Part shown: positions 53,336 to 61,188 of the stretch, in pieces
How the letters are laid out: every line of letters starts with the position of its first letter
How positions within the stretch are numbered: position 1 is the first letter of the stretch
DNA from: AP-15 sp963775875
GTDB lineage: Bacteria > Pseudomonadota > Alphaproteobacteria > ATCC43930 > CGMCC-115725
Assembly: GCA_963775875.1 (NCBI GenBank)
Contig: CAVZKP010000019.1
Location: 236,748-300,747 of the forward strand
Reading direction: 5' to 3'
Length of the DNA stretch: 64,000 bases
The notes under the pieces: generated by a model
Told to the model about the DNA's origin: nothing
The model's database searches: none
The model's input: the letters and a program-made list of their open reading frames with translations, nothing else
Program-made: the position numbers and the translations under genes

Positions 53336-54034
53336 GTGGCGAACACTATTGCTCTTGTCGATGACGACCGCAACATCCTGACCTCGGTGTCGATCGCGCT
53401 CGAGGCCGAGGGCTTTTGCGTGCGCTGCTACAGCGATGGGGCCGAGGCGCTGAAAGGGATGAACGCGCAGCCGGTCGATCTGGCGGTGCTCGACATCAAG
53501 ATGCCGCGCATGGACGGCATGGAGCTGCTCGAGCAGCTGCGCCGGCAGAGCCATATCCCGGTGATCTTCCTGACCTCGAAGGATGACGAGGTCGACGAGC
53601 TGCTGGGCCTGCGCATGGGCGCCGACGACTACATCAAAAAGCCGTTCTCGCAGCGCCTTCTGGTCGAACGCATCCGCGCGCTGATCCGGCGCGGCGAGCT
53701 GGCCCGCGAGCGCGAGAACCCGCAGGGCGAGCCGGTGATGGTGCGCGGCCAGCTGATCCTCGACCCGGCCCGGCATCTGTGCACCTGGAGCGCCGAGCCG
53801 GTCGAGCTGACCGTCACCGAGTTTCTGATCCTCAAATCGCTGGCGCACCGGCCCGGCCACGTCAAGAACCGCGACCAGTTGATGGACGCGGCCTATGGCG
53901 AGCACATCTATGTCGACGACCGCACGATCGACAGCCACATCAAGCGGCTGCGCAAGAAGTTCAAGGCGGTCGACACCGATTTCGCCCAGATCGAAACCCT
54001 CTATGGCGTCGGCTATCGATACCGCGACCGTTGA
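53336..54034 (+). CDS. chvI: Response regulator ChvI
   Basis: 232 residues from GTG 53336, nine bases after a GGGGG stretch; an in-frame GTG at 53327 lacks spacing. Receiver domain with TIALVDDDRNILTSVSIALE, phosphoacceptor Asp53 in LAVLDIKMPRMDGMELLEQL, FLTSKDDEVDELLGLRMGAD and DYIKKPFSQ; then an OmpR-type winged helix (LTVTEFLILKSLAHRPGHVK, DDRTIDSHIKRLRKKFK, IETLYGVGYRYRDR). It pairs with ChvG and controls acid- and envelope-stress and carbon genes in alphaproteobacteria. Confidence 0.93.
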   Translation: MANTIALVDDDRNILTSVSIALEAEGFCVRCYSDGAEALKGMNAQPVDLAVLDIKMPRMDGMELLEQLRRQSHIPVIFLTSKDDEVDELLGLRMGADDYIKKPFSQRLLVERIRALIRRGELARERENPQGEPVMVRGQLILDPARHLCTWSAEPVELTVTEFLILKSLAHRPGHVKNRDQLMDAAYGEHIYVDDRTIDSHIKRLRKKFKAVDTDFAQIETLYGVGYRYRDR

Positions 54035-55799
54035 ACCGGCGCCGGCGCCGACGGCGATCTCGGCGGCTGGGCCCTCGACGGCTGGGCTTTCGACGGCTGG
54101 CGGCGAACCGGGCGTCTCCGGCGAACCCGGCGTCGCCGTCGAGCCGCCGCGCGCCCCGGCGCCCGCGCCCGGCCGGCACGCCGCCCGGCGGTCGCGGCGC
54201 GGCGGCTGGCGCTGGCCGATCTCGCCGCTTACCCGGCGCATCCTCGCGGTCAATGTGCTGGCGCTGGGCCTGCTCGCCGGCGGCTTTCTCTATCTCGGCA
54301 AATATCAGACGAGCCTGATCGGGCAGCAGATCGAATCGCTGAAGATGCAGGGCGAGATCTTTGCCGCGGCGTTGGGCGAGGGGGCCGTCCTCGATTCGGC
54401 CGATGACGGCGAGGTCCTGCTCCCCGATCTCGCCCGCCAGATGATGCGCCGCCTGGTCGCGCCGACCAAGACGCGGGCGCGGCTGTTCGACCTCCGGGGC
54501 GGCCTGATCGCCGACAGCCGGGTGCTGCGCGGACCGGGCGATGCGGTGCAGATCCTCGAATTGCCGCCTCTGCACCGCTCGGGACCGGTCCTCGCCTTGG
54601 TCGACCAGGTCTATGACTGGATCGTCAGCAAGCTGCCGCGGCACAAGCTGTTTCCGGTCTATCGCGAGAGCCTGACGCCGCGCGCCTCGGATTATGCCGA
54701 GGTCGGCCGGGCATTGCGCGGCGAGACCGGAGAGGCGATCCGCCGCGACCCGGCGACCGGCGGCCTGGTGTTCAGCGTCGCCATCCCGGTGCAGCGCTAC
54801 AAGGAGGTGCTGGGGGCGCTGATGCTGTCGACCGGCAGCGGCGAAATCGAGCAGGAGCTGCGCACGGTGCGGCTCGAACTGCTGCGCATCTTTGGCGTGG
54901 CGCTGCTGGTCACGGTGCTGATGTCGTTCTATCTCGCCGGCACGATCGTCCGCCCGATCCGCCGCCTGGCCGCCGCGGCCGAGCGCGCGCGGGGCCGCCG
55001 CGCGCGGGTCGAGATCCCGGATTTCACCCGGCGCGGCGACGAAATCGGCGATCTCTCCGGCTCGCTGCGCGAGATGACCGACGCGCTGTGGCAGCGGATG
55101 AGCGCCATCGAACGGTTCGCCGCCGACGTCGCGCATGAAATCAAGAACCCGCTGGGCTCGCTGAAGAGCGCGGTCGAGACCGCGGTGCGGATCGAGGACC
55201 CGGCCAATCAGCGCCGGCTGATGGCGATCATCCTCGACGATGTCGAGCGGCTCGACCGGCTGATCACCGACATCTCCGACGCCTCGCGCCTCGATGCCGA
55301 ATTGAGCCGCCTCGAACTGGCGCCGGTCGACATTGCGGCGATGCTGCGCGCGCTGGTCGATGTGCACGAGGCGACCCGCGCCGCCGACTGGCCCCGGCTG
55401 GTCCTCGATCTTCCCGAGCGCGGCCGCCAGCTGGTGGTGCCGGGTATCGAAACCCGGCTGTCGCAGGTATTCCTCAACGTGATCGCCAACGCGGTGTCGT
55501 TCAGCCCGCCGCAGGGCGAGATCGGCCTGACCGCGCGGACCGCCGGCCGGGCGGTCCTGGTCACCGTCGAGGATGGCGGGCCGGGGATCCCGGACGACAA
55601 GCTGACGGCGATTTTCGACCGCTTCTACACCGAGCGCCCCGCCGGCGAGAAATTCGGCACCCATTCCGGGCTCGGGCTGTCGATCTCCAAGCAGATCGTC
55701 GAGGCGCATCGCGGCATGATCTGGGCCGAGAACCGCAAGGACGCCGGCGGCGCGGTGATCGGCGCCCGCTTTTGCATCCGCCTGCCGGCGTCGTCGTGA
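54003..55799 (+). CDS. chvG: Sensor histidine kinase ChvG
   Basis: 598 residues from ATG 54003, overlapping the end of chvI by 32 bases; a later start is possible since the first 75 residues are Pro/Ala-rich. Membrane helix near 85-102 (ILAVNVLALGLLAGGFLYLG), a periplasmic sensor with FDLRGGLIADSRVL, second helix near 300-320, HAMP (GTIVRPIRRLAAAAERARGR), dimerisation domain with His378 in FAADVAHEIKNPLGSLKSAV, and HATPase_c with NVIANAVSFSPP, VEDGGPGIPDDKL and GLGLSISKQIVEAHRG. Intact. Its stop overlaps hprK. Confidence 0.93.
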   Translation: MASAIDTATVEPAPAPTAISAAGPSTAGLSTAGGEPGVSGEPGVAVEPPRAPAPAPGRHAARRSRRGGWRWPISPLTRRILAVNVLALGLLAGGFLYLGKYQTSLIGQQIESLKMQGEIFAAALGEGAVLDSADDGEVLLPDLARQMMRRLVAPTKTRARLFDLRGGLIADSRVLRGPGDAVQILELPPLHRSGPVLALVDQVYDWIVSKLPRHKLFPVYRESLTPRASDYAEVGRALRGETGEAIRRDPATGGLVFSVAIPVQRYKEVLGALMLSTGSGEIEQELRTVRLELLRIFGVALLVTVLMSFYLAGTIVRPIRRLAAAAERARGRRARVEIPDFTRRGDEIGDLSGSLREMTDALWQRMSAIERFAADVAHEIKNPLGSLKSAVETAVRIEDPANQRRLMAIILDDVERLDRLITDISDASRLDAELSRLELAPVDIAAMLRALVDVHEATRAADWPRLVLDLPERGRQLVVPGIETRLSQVFLNVIANAVSFSPPQGEIGLTARTAGRAVLVTVEDGGPGIPDDKLTAIFDRFYTERPAGEKFGTHSGLGLSISKQIVEAHRGMIWAENRKDAGGAVIGARFCIRLPASS

Positions 55800-56248
55800 C
55801 CGACTCGCTGCTGATGCATGCGACGGCGGTGGCGATCGAAGGCGAGGCGGTCCTGCTGCGCGGGCCGTCCGGCGCCGGGAAATCGGATCTCGGGCTGCGC
55901 CTGATCGATGGCGGCGCCCGCCTGGTCGCCGACGACCAGGCGCTGCTGCGGCGCAGCGGCGGGCGGGTGGTGGTGCGGGCTCCCGACACGATCGCCGGAA
56001 TGATCGAAATCCGCGGCGTCGGCATCGTGCGGATCGAGCCGCTGGCCGAGGCGAAGCTGGCGCTGATCGCCGATCTCCTCCCTTCGGGTCAGATCGAGCG
56101 GCTGCCGGAACCGCGGGTCGAGACCGTGCTGGGCGTCGCCGTTCCGCTGGTCGCGCTGGCCGGGTTCGAGGCGGCTGCCCCAGCAAAGCTGCGCCTAATC
56201 CTGCGCGCGTTGGCGGCGGGGCGGTTTCCCGCTATAATCGGGCGATGA
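55796..56248 (+). CDS. hprK: HPr kinase/phosphorylase, short alphaproteobacterial form
   Basis: 150 residues from a GTG overlapping the chvG stop (GTGA). Only the C-terminal kinase half of the Gram-positive enzyme is present, as usual in alphaproteobacteria: LLMHATAVAIEGEAVLLRGP, Walker A GPSGAGKSDLGLRL, LVADDQALLRR, IEIRGVGIVRIEPL. It phosphorylates HPr on Ser and thereby tunes the nitrogen-type PTS. Stop overlaps the rapZ start (ATGA). Confidence 0.92.
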   Translation: MTDSLLMHATAVAIEGEAVLLRGPSGAGKSDLGLRLIDGGARLVADDQALLRRSGGRVVVRAPDTIAGMIEIRGVGIVRIEPLAEAKLALIADLLPSGQIERLPEPRVETVLGVAVPLVALAGFEAAAPAKLRLILRALAAGRFPAIIGR

Positions 56249-57207
56249 GGACCAAGGGTAGTCGGCGGGGTATCGGGGCGGCCAAAAACACGCTGCCCGC
56301 GCGGGTCCCGCCGGCGCGCGTCCTGCTGGTGACGGGGATGTCCGGGGCAGGGCGGTCGACCGCGCTCAACACGCTGGAGGACCTCGGCTACGAAACCTTT
56401 GACAATCTGCCGGCCTCTCTGGTCCCGGCGCTGGTCGAGAGCGCCGCGGCCGACGGCCCGGCGATTGCGGTCGGCGCCGACACCCGCACCCGCGGCTTTG
56501 CCGCCGCCACCATGTTCGAGACGCTGGCCGAGGTGATCGCCCGCGCCGGCCGCCAATTGGCGGTGCTGTTCATCGACTGTGATGACGAGCGGTTGGAACG
56601 GCGCTATACCGAGACCCGACGGCCCCATCCCCTGGCCGGAGACCGTTCGATCATGGACGGCATCCGCCGTGAGCGCCAAGTGCTCTCCACCCTGCGCGAC
56701 CGCGCCGATCTGGTGATCGACAGCTCGGCCCTGACCGCTGCCGATCTGAAGCGCCTGCTGACCGGGCATTTTGCCCTCGATGCCTGCGGGATGCGCGTCT
56801 TTGTCACCTCGTTTGCCTATCGCAACGGCATTCCGCGCGACGCCGATCTGATCTTCGATGTGCGCTTTCTCGACAATCCGTATTATATTGACGAACTTCG
56901 GACGCTGAACGGGTGCGACCCGGCGGTGGCAGCGCATATTCAGAGAGACGCGGATTTCGCACCATTCTTCGCCCGGCTGTGGCGCCTGCTGCGCCCTTTG
57001 CTGCCGCGCTACCAAATCAGGGGCAAGACCTATCTCACGATCGCGATCGGCTGCACCGGTGGCCGGCACCGCTCGGTCTATGTCGCCGAGCAACTGGCCG
57101 CGCGGCTGCGCCAGGCCGGCTGGCGGGTGGAGGTCGCGCATCGCGAGCTGCCGCCGCCGGTCCTCGATGCGCCGATCCCGACGGGCGCGTCCGCCGCCGC
57201 GGGCTGA
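56245..57207 (+). CDS. rapZ: RNase adapter / RapZ-family P-loop protein
   Basis: 320 residues. After a basic lead of 24 residues: Walker A-like VTGMSGAGRSTALNTLEDLG, YETFDNLPASLVPALVES, FIDCDDERLERRYTETRRPH, PLAGDRSIMDGIRRERQVL, then VFVTSFAYRNGIPRDADLIF, DVRFLDNPYYIDELRTLNG and the C-terminal IAIGCTGGRHRSVYVAEQLA. In enterics RapZ delivers small RNAs to RNase E to control GlmS; in alphaproteobacteria its target is less clear, though glmM is in this window. ATGA coupling with hprK. Confidence 0.92.
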   Translation: MRTKGSRRGIGAAKNTLPARVPPARVLLVTGMSGAGRSTALNTLEDLGYETFDNLPASLVPALVESAAADGPAIAVGADTRTRGFAAATMFETLAEVIARAGRQLAVLFIDCDDERLERRYTETRRPHPLAGDRSIMDGIRRERQVLSTLRDRADLVIDSSALTAADLKRLLTGHFALDACGMRVFVTSFAYRNGIPRDADLIFDVRFLDNPYYIDELRTLNGCDPAVAAHIQRDADFAPFFARLWRLLRPLLPRYQIRGKTYLTIAIGCTGGRHRSVYVAEQLAARLRQAGWRVEVAHRELPPPVLDAPIPTGASAAAG

Positions 57208-57240
57208 CCGGCGGCAGCCCGTCTCAGCAAAGGGAATTCG

Positions 57241-57648
57241 ATGATCGGCATGGTTTTGGTGACGCATGGACGGCTCGCCGCGGAGTTCGTCGCCGCGCTC
57301 GAGCACGTCGTCGGCGCGCAGACCCAGATCGCCGCGGTGTGCATCGGTCCCGATGACGACATGGAACAGCGCCGCCAGGAAATCCTGCGCCGGATCACCG
57401 AGGTCGACAGCGGCGACGGCGCGGTGCTGCTGACCGACATGTTCGGCGGCACGCCCTCCAACCTGGCGATCTCGGTGATGGACCGCGCCAAGATCGAGGT
57501 CATCGCCGGGATCAATCTGCCGATGCTGATCAAGCTCGCCAGCCTGCGCCAGAGCGAAAGCCTCGAACGCACCGTTCTCGGCGCCCAGGAAGCCGGCCGC
57601 AAATACATCAACGTCGCCTCGCAATTGCTGACCGACGCGCGGCGATGA
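57241..57648 (+). CDS. PTS EIIA component, mannose-family type
   Basis: 135 residues. MIGMVLVTHGRLAAEFVAAL carries the phosphorylatable His9; EVDSGDGAVLLTDMFGGTPS and NLAISVMDRAKIEVIAGINL are family hallmarks. In alphaproteobacteria this stand-alone EIIA-Man protein has no cognate permease and acts as a regulatory phosphate acceptor. Its stop overlaps the HPr start (ATGA). Confidence 0.9.
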   Translation: MIGMVLVTHGRLAAEFVAALEHVVGAQTQIAAVCIGPDDDMEQRRQEILRRITEVDSGDGAVLLTDMFGGTPSNLAISVMDRAKIEVIAGINLPMLIKLASLRQSESLERTVLGAQEAGRKYINVASQLLTDARR

Positions 57649-57971
57649 GCGACGGCCCCGCCAGCGGCCCGGCTTTCGCTCCGGGCGCCGGCCCGCCGCC
57701 GGGCATCGTGCGGCGGATCGCCACGATCTGCAACCAGCGCGGGCTGCATGCGCGCGCCTCCGCCCGCTTCGTCAAAATGGCGGCGCAATTCGACGCCGAT
57801 ATCCGGGTGCGCAAAAACGGCACCGAAGTTTCCGGCCGCTCGATCATGGGGCTGATGATGCTGGCGGCGGCGCCCGGCACCGTCGTCGAGCTCAGCGCCA
57901 GCGGTCCGCAGGCTGCGCAAGCGGTCAGCGCGCTGGCCGACCTGATCGAATGCAAGTTCAATGAGGATTGA
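57645..57971 (+). CDS. ptsH: Phosphocarrier protein HPr
   Basis: 108 residues with an N-terminal Gly/Pro extension of about 20. The HPr fold starts at IVRRIATICNQRGLHARASA with the EI-phosphorylated His35, and RSIMGLMMLAAAPGTVVELS holds the regulatory Ser66, target of HprK encoded three genes upstream. Ends ADLIECKFNED, overlapping the EI gene by 11 bases. Confidence 0.94.
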   Translation: MSDGPASGPAFAPGAGPPPGIVRRIATICNQRGLHARASARFVKMAAQFDADIRVRKNGTEVSGRSIMGLMMLAAAPGTVVELSASGPQAAQAVSALADLIECKFNED

Positions 57972-59760
57972 CGCGGCGACCGGGCTGACCGCAGAGGCCA
58001 CCGCCGCCGAACAGCGATTGTCCGGGCTCGGAGTGTCGCCGGGGATCGCCATCGGACCGGCCTATGTCAGCGAGGGCGGCGATCTTTCGGTCCATGAAAG
58101 CCACATCGCCGATGCCGGGATCGAGGCCGAGCGCGACCGCTTCGCCGAGGCGGTGGCGGTGTCGCTGAAGCAATTGCGCAAGCTCAAGACCAAAGCCGCC
58201 GGCCTGCCCGAATCCGCCGCCGAGGAGATCGGCTATCTGCTCGACGCCCATGTGGCGATGCTGTCCAATTCGCGCCTGGTGCGCGGCGTCGGCGAGCGCA
58301 TCGACCGGGCGCGGATCAATGCCGAGCGCGCCGTCGAGATCGAGATCGACGAGATCGCCAAGAGCTTTGCGGCGATGCGCGACCCCTATCTGGCGGCGCG
58401 GATCGAGGATATCCGCGTGGTCGGCACCCGGCTGATCCGCAACCTGATCAAAAAACCCTATGTGCCGTTTTCCGGCGTCACCGCGGGCGCGGTGATCCTC
58501 GCCGACGAGCTGACCCCGGCCGACACCGCGCTGATGGACCCGCAGCGCGTCGCCGGTTTCGCCGCCCAGTTCGGCGGCGCCGAAAGCCATACCGCGATCG
58601 TCGCGCGCGCGCTGGGGCTGCCGGCGGTGCTCGCCGTCCCGGAGCTGATCGAGCATGCGCGGGCCGACGCGATGGTGGTGATCGACGGCGCCGAGGGGAC
58701 CGTGATCATCGACCCGTCGGCGCAAACCATCGCCGATTACGAGGCGCGGCGCGACCTGTTGGCGCGCGAGCGGCGTCATCTGGCGCGGCTGCGCCGGCTG
58801 CCGGCGGCGACCCGCGACGGGATCGAGATCACCCTCGAAGCCAATCTCGAATTGCCGGTCGAGCTGGCCCAGGCGGCGGCCAACGGGGCGATGGGGCTGG
58901 GGCTGGTGCGCTCCGAGTTTCTCTACATGAACCGCGACGATCTGCCGGGGGAGGACGAGCAGTATGCCGTGTTCTCGGCGCTGATCCGCGGCATGGAAGG
59001 CAAGCCGGTGACGGTGCGCACCTTCGATCTCGGCGGCGAGAAGCTGGCGCGTTCGCTGAGCGACCATTATCCCCCGGCCGACAATCCGGCGCTCGGCCTG
59101 CGCGCGATCCGGCTGTCCTTGCAGGACCGCCGCCTGCTCGACCCGCAGCTCGCGGCGATGCTGCGCGCCGCCGCCGAGGGGCCGTTGCGCATCCTGTTGC
59201 CGATGATCTCGAACGCCGGCGAGATCCGCCGCGTGCGCGAGGCGATGGAGCAGGTCGCCCGCCGGCTGCGGCGCCGCGGCATGCCGCTCCCCAAGCCATT
59301 GCCGCCGCTGGGCGCGATGATCGAGGTGCCGGGCGCGGCGCTGGCCGCCGATTCGCTCGCCGCCGAGGCCGATTTCTTCGCCATCGGCACCAACGACCTC
59401 ATCCAGTACACCCTGGCGATCGACCGCAGCGACGAGCAGGTGGCGCATCTCTACAACCCGCTGCATCCGGCGGTGCTGCGCCTGATCCAATTCGCCATCG
59501 AGGCGGCGTTGCGCCGCGGCATGCCGATCAGCATCTGCGGCGAGATGGCCGGCGAGCCGCGCTTTACCGCGCTGCTGCTCGGGCTCGGCCTGCGCAATCT
59601 GTCGATGGCGCCGCGCAACATCCCGCGGGTCAAGCAGCGCATCCGCGGCCTCGACATGGTCGCCGCCACCCGCCGCGCCCGGGCGATCATGGACCAGTCC
59701 GATTCCGGCCGCATCGCCGCCCTGCTCGACGATTTCAACACCGTCGCCTGGCCCCACTAG
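57961..59760 (+). CDS. ptsI: PTS enzyme I
   Basis: 599 residues, intact. PEP:protein phosphotransferase: GLGVSPGIAIGPAYVSEGG at the front, HPr-binding helices, the phospho-His domain FGGAESHTAIVARALGLPAV with His210, then the PEP-binding barrel (GLGLVRSEFLYMNRDDLPGE, TFDLGGEKLARSL, NPALGLRAIRLSLQDRRL, FFAIGTNDLIQYTLAIDRSD) with the catalytic Cys526 in ISICGEMAGE. No N-terminal GAF domain, so EI rather than PtsP. Together with HPr, EIIA and HprK this is a permease-less regulatory PTS. Confidence 0.95.
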   Translation: MRIDAATGLTAEATAAEQRLSGLGVSPGIAIGPAYVSEGGDLSVHESHIADAGIEAERDRFAEAVAVSLKQLRKLKTKAAGLPESAAEEIGYLLDAHVAMLSNSRLVRGVGERIDRARINAERAVEIEIDEIAKSFAAMRDPYLAARIEDIRVVGTRLIRNLIKKPYVPFSGVTAGAVILADELTPADTALMDPQRVAGFAAQFGGAESHTAIVARALGLPAVLAVPELIEHARADAMVVIDGAEGTVIIDPSAQTIADYEARRDLLARERRHLARLRRLPAATRDGIEITLEANLELPVELAQAAANGAMGLGLVRSEFLYMNRDDLPGEDEQYAVFSALIRGMEGKPVTVRTFDLGGEKLARSLSDHYPPADNPALGLRAIRLSLQDRRLLDPQLAAMLRAAAEGPLRILLPMISNAGEIRRVREAMEQVARRLRRRGMPLPKPLPPLGAMIEVPGAALAADSLAAEADFFAIGTNDLIQYTLAIDRSDEQVAHLYNPLHPAVLRLIQFAIEAALRRGMPISICGEMAGEPRFTALLLGLGLRNLSMAPRNIPRVKQRIRGLDMVAATRRARAIMDQSDSGRIAALLDDFNTVAWPH

Positions 59761-59810
59761 ATCAGGCGTCGACCGGATCGCCGGCCAGCCGCTCGCTCAA
59801 ATCGCCAGGG

Positions 59811-60128
59811 TTACGCCAGGCCTAGAAACACCGCGAGAGCCCGGTTGACGGCGGCCAGGGTCGCGTTGTCGGCGCGGCCGATCACCGGCCCGATCCGTTC
59901 GCGGCGCGGGGTTTGCGCCTTGTCGATCTGGATCTGCGAGGCTCGTTCCAGACCGCTTTCACGACCGATCGCGATGCGCAGCAGCGGCGCCTCGACCAGG
60001 TGGCTGGTGATCGGCAGGACGGTGACCGAGGGATGCTCGGCGAACAAATCCGATTGGATGACCAGCGCCGGCCTCGGCTTGCCGTAATCGCCCGGCAGGG
60101 AAACCACGACGAGATCACCCCGAATCAT
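59811..60128 (-). CDS. MazF/PemK-family toxin
   Basis: 105 residues. The start MIRGDLVVVSLPGDYGKPRP followed by ALVIQSDLF is the classic PemK/MazF N-terminus; TVLPITSHL, IDKAQTPRRERIGPVIGRAD and the final LNxAL-like ALAVFLGLA complete the small barrel. The family cleaves RNA at short specific sequences. It overlaps the antitoxin gene by 14 bases. Intact. Confidence 0.9.
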   Translation of the reverse strand: MIRGDLVVVSLPGDYGKPRPALVIQSDLFAEHPSVTVLPITSHLVEAPLLRIAIGRESGLERASQIQIDKAQTPRRERIGPVIGRADNATLAAVNRALAVFLGLA

Positions 60129-60348
60129 CCGAGGCCGCTTCCCAGGAGGCGTTCGCCCAGGCTTCGTCTTCGGCCCGGCTGGCCTCGGTCTCGCTCTCGC
60201 GGATCAGCCGCGACTGGCGGCGGCATTCCTCGGCGAAGCCCGGCGCGCGGGTATCCGGGACCCAGATCTGCACCGGCCGCAACCCGGCGGCCCGCAGCTT
60301 GGCCCGGCGGCGCTCGACCCGCTCGGCGCGCGACATCGGCTCAGCCAT
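60115..60348 (-). CDS. MazE-like antitoxin (DUF3018 type)
   Basis: 77 residues from ATG 60348, five bases after GGAGG (the longer GTG start at 60354 is less likely). MSRAERVERRRAKLRAAGLR followed by PVQIWVPDTRAPGFAEECRR is the typical DUF3018 antitoxin head, likely DNA-binding; the acidic C-terminus (EDEAWANASWEAASDDSG) should block the toxin. A palindrome directly upstream is the probable operator, and a decayed copy of this gene's 5' half lies at 60852-60949. Confidence 0.88.
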   Translation of the reverse strand: MAEPMSRAERVERRRAKLRAAGLRPVQIWVPDTRAPGFAEECRRQSRLIRESETEASRAEDEAWANASWEAASDDSG

Positions 60349-60362
60349 CTTCACCTCCCGCC

Positions 60363-60374
60363 GCTACATGTAGC
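60363..60374. promoter_or_regulatory. Palindromic operator-like site before the MazEF-like operon
   Basis: GCTACATGTAGC is a perfect 12-base palindrome, 14 bases upstream of the antitoxin ATG on the minus strand and directly ahead of GGGAGG. On that strand TACATG could be the -10, with TTGCGG 17 bases upstream as -35. The same arms with one extra centre base precede the RelB/YafQ operon at 16193. Confidence 0.6.
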
Positions 60375-60544
60375 GCGAGACCGCCTCGGCCGCAACCAAC
60401 CATCCGACGCCAGGTTCAACCGAAACGGCGAAACCCGATCAGAGCGCCAGCGTCCTGTCATCGCCGGACTCGTTCCAGGGCTGTCCGGTTCAGGTCCGCA
60501 TACAAGTGTACCGGGTATCCGAAATGTCCGCTCCCCTCAAACCC

Positions 60545-60630
60545 GTCATGGCCGGACTTGTTCCGGCCATCCACGTGCGGCGGTTGGGGTCGAAGAGAGC
60601 GTGGATCACCGGGACGAGCCCGGCGATGAC
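60545..60630. repeat. Dispersed palindromic element of the GTCATGGCCGG type
   Basis: The left arm begins GTCATGGCCGGACTTGTTCC and runs to GGCCATCCACG; the right arm begins CGTGGATCACCGGGACGAGC and runs to CCGGCGATGAC, nearly its reverse complement. A second, more decayed copy is scattered over 60680-60815 (GGCCATCCACG, CCACGGATGCCCGG, CCGGACATGAC). Similar half elements occur near 26300. No gene is supported between 60375 and 61188, apart from the antitoxin relic noted separately. Confidence 0.7.
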
Positions 60631-60851
60631 AACTAGCAGAGGCTTTGGGCTGCACTGCAATCGGTTTTGACGGAACCGGACAGCTATGGGCTGATCCCGG
60701 CCATCCACGATTTGCGGCACGAACCTCGCCAGTTTCCACGGATGCCCGGCACAAGAGCTGTCCTCTGGCTGCGCGAGACGGGGACCCGCGGGCCGGACAT
60801 GACAGCTGGTGGTGAGCCTGAACCATCTGAGAGTGCCTAAGCACTGGTGCC

Positions 60852-60949
60852 GAGCGGAATTCCTAGGCACACCCGGCCCGCGAGTATCCGGGACCCGAAG
60901 CTTGGCCCGGCGGCGCTCGACCCGCTGGGTACGACATCGGATCAGCCAC
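60852..60949 (-). pseudogene. Relic of a DUF3018-type antitoxin gene
   Basis: On the minus strand this stretch can be aligned with the 5' part of the antitoxin gene at 60115-60348: TQRVERRRAKLR matches SRAERVERRRAKLR, then VPDTRGPG matches VPDTRAPG, with an internal deletion between them, and the next bases still resemble the FAEECRR codons. There is no ribosome site, start codon or toxin partner. It is a decayed duplicate. Confidence 0.65.
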
Positions 60950-61188
60950 CCCTCTTGGTCCGTCACCGATGACGCGCCGCGTGATCCCTGAGTGGGCGGG
61001 CGATACCGCGACGTTACCGTGCCAGGTATCCCGGCTCGCGCTGGAAGCGCCGACACAGACCGCGCTTAGGATGTAGAAAAGACTAAGCTAATAACGTAAT
61101 GGCTTTAATGTGTGAGACCCGCAGGGTGGCGCTGTCGCGCCGGATACAGATGTCGGCCAGCACGAGTAGAAGGTCTGAGGGGCTAACA

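Noticed and set aside
53961..56186. 741-codon minus-strand frame opposite chvG and hprK
   Set aside because: Antisense shadow; the coding strand is unambiguous.
57958..59757. 599-codon open frame on the minus strand opposite ptsI
   Set aside because: It is an antisense shadow of a full-length enzyme I; composition is Arg/Gln/His-rich with no family resemblance.
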